Source: Siphonodentalium dalli
Lineage: Eukaryota > Mollusca > Scaphopoda > Gadilida > Siphonodentaliidae
Reading direction: 5' to 3'
Length of the DNA stretch: 64,000 bases
Assembly (NCBI GenBank): GCA_032622095.1
Contig: CP136065.1
Span: forward strand, 39,993,503-40,057,502
Every line of letters begins with the position of its first letter. The stretch's first letter is position 1. Below are positions 58,734-64,000 of this stretch, one piece after another. Under the pieces are notes generated by a model. The model was not told the origin of the DNA. It saw only the letters and a list, made by a program, of their open reading frames with translations, and did not search any database. A program made the position numbers and the translations under genes.

Positions 58734-58946
58734 TTACAAACAATTGACAGTTAGAATTTCTGGAATTATAGGTCCCTTTGTCATGTAGGTATGGACACCA
58801 TTTCGCCATACATTGGCCCCCATCGCGCCCAGCGCCCTTGACTGCATGAAAACAACCGCTGAGTACCCCTTCTTAATTGCTGCATCGTCTGATGCTGCCG
58901 AAAACCTCCTCATGTACACAAACTCTCTGTTTTGACAAACGAGTCC
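58734..58946 (-). CDS. Tpt1-like exon 4 (terminal)
   Basis: Acceptor TTTTGCTTTTCAG. It has 213 bp, 70 codons and a stop. It encodes GLVCQNREFVYM, AAIKKGYSAVVFM and ANVWRNGVHTYMTKGPIIPE, the end of the Tpt1 fold with the usual C-terminal NG-V-x-T strand and proline. Confidence 0.8.
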   Translation of the reverse strand, partial: GLVCQNREFVYMRRFSAASDDAAIKKGYSAVVFMQSRALGAMGANVWRNGVHTYMTKGPIIPEILTVNCL

Positions 58947-61490
58947 CTGAAAAGCAAAAATGCACAGTAAAACAACAATGTAGTTCTTTCAAAAATATCA
59001 GTAAATTGACAGTAAATGCCTTAGTGACATGTGCATGGTATGTATGATTTGTTTGCAATGCTTTTAATATATTCGGCAATTTGACTACTGAAAAATGGCT
59101 GGTTGATACACTTCCTGTAGATCTAGTCGTGGCCAGCAACTATATGACAATTGAATCTATCTCTTTAATTTGAGTAATGATAGTAATTATAAATCTGGTT
59201 ACATAATTATTTTTCACAACATATTTGACTGGAGTCTGTTGTATTGTATGTAGAGTTGGTTACTTACACTAAGGCGGATGCTACTCATATGCTTCTTGTG
59301 TGTGTAGTGCACCAGTGTCATGGTCTCGTTTAGGTCAACGTGACTCCACCCGGCAGATATGGGTTCAATCTGTAAAAGAAATGTATAATCATAATTGCCT
59401 CGTGTATGTGATGCATATATAGGCTGGTAAGCTTGACATCATGCAGAGGGGTTAAAACATTTCGAATACCAATTAAAGTGATGTGATACAATCCGGTAAG
59501 GTGCTCAAATAGAAATGGGGATTAATCTGGTTCAAAGTAGTTGTTTTACAGATATATACAACACACGTCTTATATATGTATTCTTATATATTTTTTAAAT
59601 GCAGTGGTGGAGATGAAATCGTTTTCCGAAGTACACCCACCCACAATCAAAATAAAATTGCACTGTCTCAAAAATCAAATTTGGTTCTAAATATTTACAA
59701 TTAAGCATAGTTCAGACAATGTTTTCTATGTAGTGGTACGGTCGATTTTCTTGACATTTTCGGCAAAGTAGAATGCTACAGTCCCCCAGTTGACATAGCA
59801 CCTGAGTAATAACTTATTAGTTTCACGCAGCCGAACAAGTACATAATATGTCCTTTCGTTTTCACATCGTTATATACTTCTAAGGTCGGTAACATATTAT
59901 GTATAAGCAAGTTACAGTATTGCATAACATATTATTCGTGTGATTTTAGATATGCTACCATACAATAAAAAAAGTGATTTACAGAAACCTCAAACAAAAT
60001 TAACAGAACATTGCCGCTATACACTTACTGTGACCCCGTGGCCCTGGTGGGCTCGCACGCAATCATTCACAAACTCAATGCGCGATGTGGTACCAGGATC
60101 TCTGGTCGCAGCCTCTCTCAATCGTGCCGGTGTGACGCCCAGGAAAGAAGACATTTTCCAGATTGGAACTAGTCCGTTTTCTGAAAAGAAAATAGAAGTG
60201 GATGATACTCTGCTCGCGTGCTCTATCACAATATATTTACACATGCACTGAGTGTGATTATAACTAAATCCAGCATTCCGATTGGTCGGCGCGCTCGTGA
60301 TTAGTTGCAATTAAATATCGGTGAACGCGCAAGAGGGTCAAGAGGGGAGGACCCATCGGTCCTTCCGACAATCCCGGTGTTAGCCCCCCCCCCCAAACCA
60401 ATAAACAAATCCCTTTGGTCAGAGGGTTAGAATTACATCGACGCGTCATTTATTTTGGAGAAGAACGCGTAATGTCTTGGGCGCATTTGCACAGGATTGA
60501 CTTAATAAATCAGGTTTCAATATAAAGAGCCTCATTTTGAAAAAGTATTCAGTTGGTTTCTGGTCGGGTGCTATGGGATATTTTGGGCTGGTTTTGTCAC
60601 GATACACTTTTCGATTTAAATACATTTACAAAAGTGGCTTTTTCGATAAATGTATATAAATATAAGGATTAACTGTCATGTGGACTGTTTTTATGGAGAT
60701 GTAACCGCGAGGTAAGTGATCATAACTTGTATGACCACATACTTCACGGTTACATCTCCATAAAACAGTCCACATGACCGTTAATCCTTAAATGACTACG
60801 GGTGGCATATTTGTTCAAATCGCCATCAACAGTAAGAATGTTAAAATGTGTATAGTTTTGTTCAGATGCCAAACATAATCTGCGCGTAAATATTATATTG
60901 TCATCAAGACGTACGATGATGTACGTGAACAAGAGCCTGCTCGTGATAAAGAAGTTGTGCTTCTGTTTACATAAAACAGCGCAATTCTATTGGTTAATCA
61001 CACACAATGATATAAACGCTCTTTATTATTTACATATCAGGAAAACAGTAAGAAAGAACGCTCTTTATGTTTACCATATCAAAGGTCAGGAAACGTAACG
61101 TTTTTTGCTTTTGTTTACATAACAAAGCAAACAAAATTGATAATAACATACTGTTTATGCCACATTTTTAATTGGTGTAAGAACAATGACTGTCTATATT
61201 TTATTATTCTTTATGTTTATGGCGGTTTTTGACGGAGGTGAATATTTATGTTAAAATTATGCTTCAAGTATGGGATGTACAATAAAACAAGTCGTCATCA
61301 AATCCAATTCGCGCGGGATGATTTGGCAATTGAACGGGTACTTACTAGGGACCAACTGCTTTTCCCATCTAAGGGCCCTTATCAGGGCACGTCCGATGCG
61401 GTCTAGGTCGGACGGAGCACACAACATCTCTAGAGTATGTTCGCTGTTGACGATCTCCTGTTGAATGCTCTCAGTCTCTGCGTTATAATC
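58734..61490 (-). CDS. Tpt1/KptA-like RNA 2'-phosphotransferase, 3' four exons
   Basis: Exons at 61490-61346, 60180-60029, 59369-59268 and 58946-58734 join with GT-AG borders (all donors GTAAGT) and phases 1, 0, 0 into 203 codons plus stop. Numbering from the first visible codon: IGRALIRALRWEK (32-44) matches the N-terminal helix that usually carries LRH. VRAHQGHG (90-97) matches the RAxQGHS motif. LVHYT (118-122) matches LYHGT, and NGVHTY (182-187) matches the NGVWLT region. Family members transfer the 2'-phosphate of spliced RNA to NAD+, and some ADP-ribosylate RNA ends. The catalytic set is Arg-His-Arg-Arg. Here the first Arg (41) and the RAxQGH Arg (91) remain, but His is Trp42 and the last Arg position reads Lys-Lys (158-159). 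Activity may be altered or lost. Exon 1 begins at an acceptor, so at least one 5' exon is missing. Confidence 0.8.
59268..59369 (-). CDS. Tpt1-like exon 3
   Basis: Acceptor ATTTCTTTTACAG; donor CTTAGT then GTAAGT. It has 102 bp, 34 codons, phase 0 at both ends. It encodes MTLVHYTHKKHMSSIRLS, matching the LYHGT and following helix of the C-terminal lobe. Confidence 0.8.
59477..59853. mobile_element. TTAA element family H, copy 4 (in intron 2)
   Basis: TTAA at 59473-59476 precedes AGTGATGTGATACAATCCGG. The right end is ACATAATATGTCC with a mutated flank. A SINE-tail-like segment (59632-59690) sits inside. It lies wholly in the intron between exons 2 and 3. Confidence 0.78.
60029..60180 (-). 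CDS. Tpt1-like exon 2
   Basis: Acceptor TTTTCTTTTCAG; donor GTCACA then GTAAGT. It has 152 bp. Its first two bases complete the split codon from exon 1 to Lys. It encodes NGLVPIWKMSSFLGV (the dG-V-P-hinge region) and FVNDCVRAHQGHGVT. Confidence 0.82.
60663..60790. repeat. 128-bp hairpin in intron 1
   Basis: The left arm TAAGGATTAACTGTCATGTG, continuing GACTGTTTTTATGGAGATG, pairs with the right arm ending CACATGACCGTTAATCCTTA over about 54 bp with very few mismatches. It is probably a foldback element. Confidence 0.9.
60925..61250. mobile_element. TTAA element family D, copy 3 (partial, in intron 1)
   Basis: AACGCTCTTTATT (61015), AACGCTCTTTATG (61057), TTTTGTTTACATAACAA, ACATACTGTTTATGC and GGCGGTTTTTGACGG match family D interiors. 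Neither terminal repeat is clear. Confidence 0.78.
61346..61490 (-). CDS. Tpt1-like exon 1 (first visible)
   Basis: Acceptor CATTTTTCTTACAG before GATTATAACGC; donor CCCTA then GTAAGT. It has 145 bp, 48 codons plus one base. It encodes a Glu-rich lead-in and the helix IGRALIRALRWEK. Confidence 0.78.
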
Positions 61491-61671
61491 CTGTAAGAAA
61501 AATGGATCTGGTAAGCGGACATGTTTGGTGGACAACGAAATGGTAACGAAAGGGTAGTCACCAACAAGTACATCAAATGTTTGTTATTGTTTTTAACACT
61601 CCAATGAACTCTTATACTTTGATGGCAGTAATTGGTACAATACGGTACCAATATTAATAATAATAATACAC

Positions 61672-64000
61672 GATTTTGAGGGTTAATAGCAACCCTGAGT
61701 GGGTTTCCATGACACCCCTGCACTTATATTGCCATTAAAATCACTCATATAGTCCATATGGGGGGGTCCGGGCTGGACTTGGATGGTCCGGGCTGTCAGC
61801 GTCGTTATGGGTAAACATAATCGGCGATGGCGGCATTTTGGGGGTTAATTGACAGGCATTCGTGGGCGACTCGCCCTTGAATCTTCTTGAGTCTAGTCAA
61901 GGGTAGTTCCACAACACATATGTAAGGAGTTATTAGAAGTACGAGGACATTAAGGGGGTCCGGGCTGTAAATTTGTTTATTGGGGGCGCAATTTTTTTTA
62001 TTCTGGCTGAATCTGGGAAGTTTAGGGGTTAATAAGCGGCACTTCCGTTTGACCTTGATCACTCTCCGTGCGTATTTGGGTTTCATTATCACCCTCGTAC
62101 ATGAATCGATACTAAAATCATACCTGGACGCAGCAGGGGCGGTCCGGGCTGTTAGCTTCATTTCACGGCGAACATTTTCGCCGATGCCGGCATTTTGAGG
62201 GTTAATAGCAACCCTGAGTGGGTTTCCATGACAACCCTGCACTTATATTGCCATTAAAATCACTCATATAGTCCATATGGGGGGTCCGGGCTGGACTTGG
62301 ATGGTCCGGGCTGGTCCGGGCTGTCAGCGTCGTTATCGGTAAACATAATCGGCGATGGCGGCATTTTGGGGGTTAATTGCCAGGCATTCGTGGGCGACTC
62401 GCCCTTGAATCTTCTTGAGTCTAGTCGAGGGTAGTTCCACAACACATATGTAAGGAGTTATTATAAGTACGAGGACATTAAGGGGGTCCGGGCTGTGAAT
62501 TTGTTTATTGGGTCGCAATTTTTTAATTCTGGCTGAATCTGGGAAGTTTAGGGGTTAATAAGCGGCACTTCCGCTTGACCTTGACCACTCTCCGTGCGTA
62601 TTTGGGTTTCATTAACACCCTCGTACATGAATCGATACTAAAATCATACCTGGACGCAGCAGGGGCGGTCCGGGCTGTTAGCTTCATTTCACGGCGAACA
62701 TTTTCGCCGATGCCGGCATTTTGAGGGTTAATAGCAACCCTGAGTGGGTTTCCATGACACCCCTGCACTTATATTGCCATTAAAATCACTCATATCGTCC
62801 ATATGGGGGGTCCGGGCTGGACTTGGATGGTCCGGGCTGTCAGCGTCGTTATGGGTAAACATAATCAGCGATGGCGGCATTTTGGGGGTTAATTGCCAGG
62901 CATTCGTGGGCGACTCGCCCTTGAATCTTCTTGAGTCTAGTCGAGGGTAGTGCCACAACACATATGTAAGGAGTTATTAGAAGTACGAGGACATTAAGGG
63001 GGTCCGGGCTGTAAATTTGTTTATTGGGGGCGCAATTTTTTAATTCTGGCTGAATCTGGGAAATTTAGGGGTTAATAAGTGGCACTTCCGTTTGACCTTG
63101 ATCACTCTCCGTGCGTATTTGGGTTTCATTAACACCCTCGTACATGAATCGATACTAAAATCATACCTGGACGCAGCAGGGGCGGTCCGGGCTGTTAGCT
63201 TCATTTCACGGCTAACATTTTCGCCGATGCCGGCATTTTGAGGGTTAATAGCAACCCTGAGTGGGTTTCCATGACAACCCTGCACTTATATTGCCATTAA
63301 AATCACTCATATAGTCCATATGGGGGGGTCCGGGCTGGACTTGGATGGTCCGGGCTGTCAGCGTCGTTATGGGTAAACATAATCGGCGATGGCGGCATTT
63401 TGGGGGTTAATTGCCAGGCATTCGTGGGCGACTCGCCCTTGAATCTTCTTGAGTCTAGTCGAGGGTAGTCCCACAACACATATGTAAGGAGTTATTAGAA
63501 GTACGAGGACATTAAGGGGGTCTGGGCTGTGAATTTGTTTATTGGGGGCGCAATTTTTTAATTCTGGCTGAATCTGGGAAGTTTAGGGGTTAATAAGCGG
63601 CACTTCCGTTTGACCTTGACCACTCTCCGTGCGTATTTGGGTTTCATTAACACCCTCGTACATGAATCGATACTAAAATCACACCTGGACGCAGCAGGGG
63701 CGGTCCTGGCTGTTAGCTTCATTTCACGGCGAACATTTTCGCCGATGCCGGCATTTTGAGGGTTAATAGCAACCCTGAGTGGGTTTCCATGACACCCCTG
63801 CACTTATATTGCCATTAAAATCACTCATATAGTCCATATGGGGGGTCCGGGCTGGACTTGGATGGTCCGGGCTGTCAGCGTCGTTATGGGTAAACATAAT
63901 CGGCGATGGCGGCATTTTGGGGGTTAATTGCCAGGCATTCGTGGGCGACTCGCCCTTGAATCTTCTTGAGTCTAGTTGAGGGTAGTTCCACAACACATAT
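61672..64000 (-). repeat. 517-bp satellite array, minus orientation
   Basis: The reverse complement of the 53-57 kb array, with about 4.5 units to the window edge (TTTCCATGACA recurs at about 61705, 62222, 62750, 63268 and 63785). Units are highly similar to each other up to the abrupt inner boundary, which is preceded by an AAT microsatellite (61650-61668). The missing 5' exons of the Tpt1-like gene, if present, would require this array to be intronic. Confidence 0.96.

Overview
This window looks like nuclear DNA from an invertebrate animal. It has GT-AG introns, TTAA-flanked DNA transposons, a decayed LINE, a hAT fossil, a tRNA-derived SINE and several kilobase-scale tandem arrays. It has no prokaryotic gene layout. 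A marine lophotrochozoan such as a mollusc would fit, but the sequence alone does not prove it. Protein-coding content is very low, and most long open frames are translations of tandem or inverted repeats.

Layout. 1-1643 is a minisatellite built from 72- and 65-bp monomers that pair into 137-bp dimers. 1.8-2.3 kb holds nested foldback sequences. 3.0-3.9 kb is a TTAA-flanked element with a second TTAA element nested inside it. 6.6-7.8 kb contains old, rearranged pieces of the satellite that dominates the right end. 9.1-9.85 kb is a hAT-like fossil with a BED zinc-finger fragment. 12.6, 36.6 and 37.3 kb carry more copies of the 3-kb element. 16.8-18.6 kb is bounded by long inverted repeats with TA flanks. 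19.45-20.65 kb and 32.58-34.94 kb are minisatellites (21-30 bp and 67 bp units). 23.2-25.7 and 27.0-29.2 kb are clusters of nested TTAA elements. 29.5-30.1 kb is a LINE 3' end. 39.8-42.6 kb is a diverged tandem array inside a possible Helentron-like element. 43 kb has a perfect hairpin and a SINE. 45-46 kb is a 624-bp tandem duplication. 53.3-58.6 kb and 61.67-64.0 kb are arrays of one 517-bp satellite in opposite orientations.

The one clear gene lies on the minus strand between the two satellite arrays (58734-61490). Four exons, all with GT-AG borders and matching phases, encode about 203 residues ending in a stop codon. The product resembles the Tpt1/KptA (TRPT1) RNA 2'-phosphotransferase domain. 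Two of the four usual catalytic residues appear changed. The 5' part of the gene lies beyond, or inside, the right-hand satellite array. Two weaker coding candidates are a terminal exon at about 21.96-22.26 kb with a poly(A) signal, and an ORF region at 46.5-47.2 kb.

The main theme is a dense set of at least eight TTAA-flanked, piggyBac-like short element families. Three insertions have an empty-site counterpart elsewhere in the window. Two of the families share a 69-bp near-perfect hairpin that occurs 11 times.
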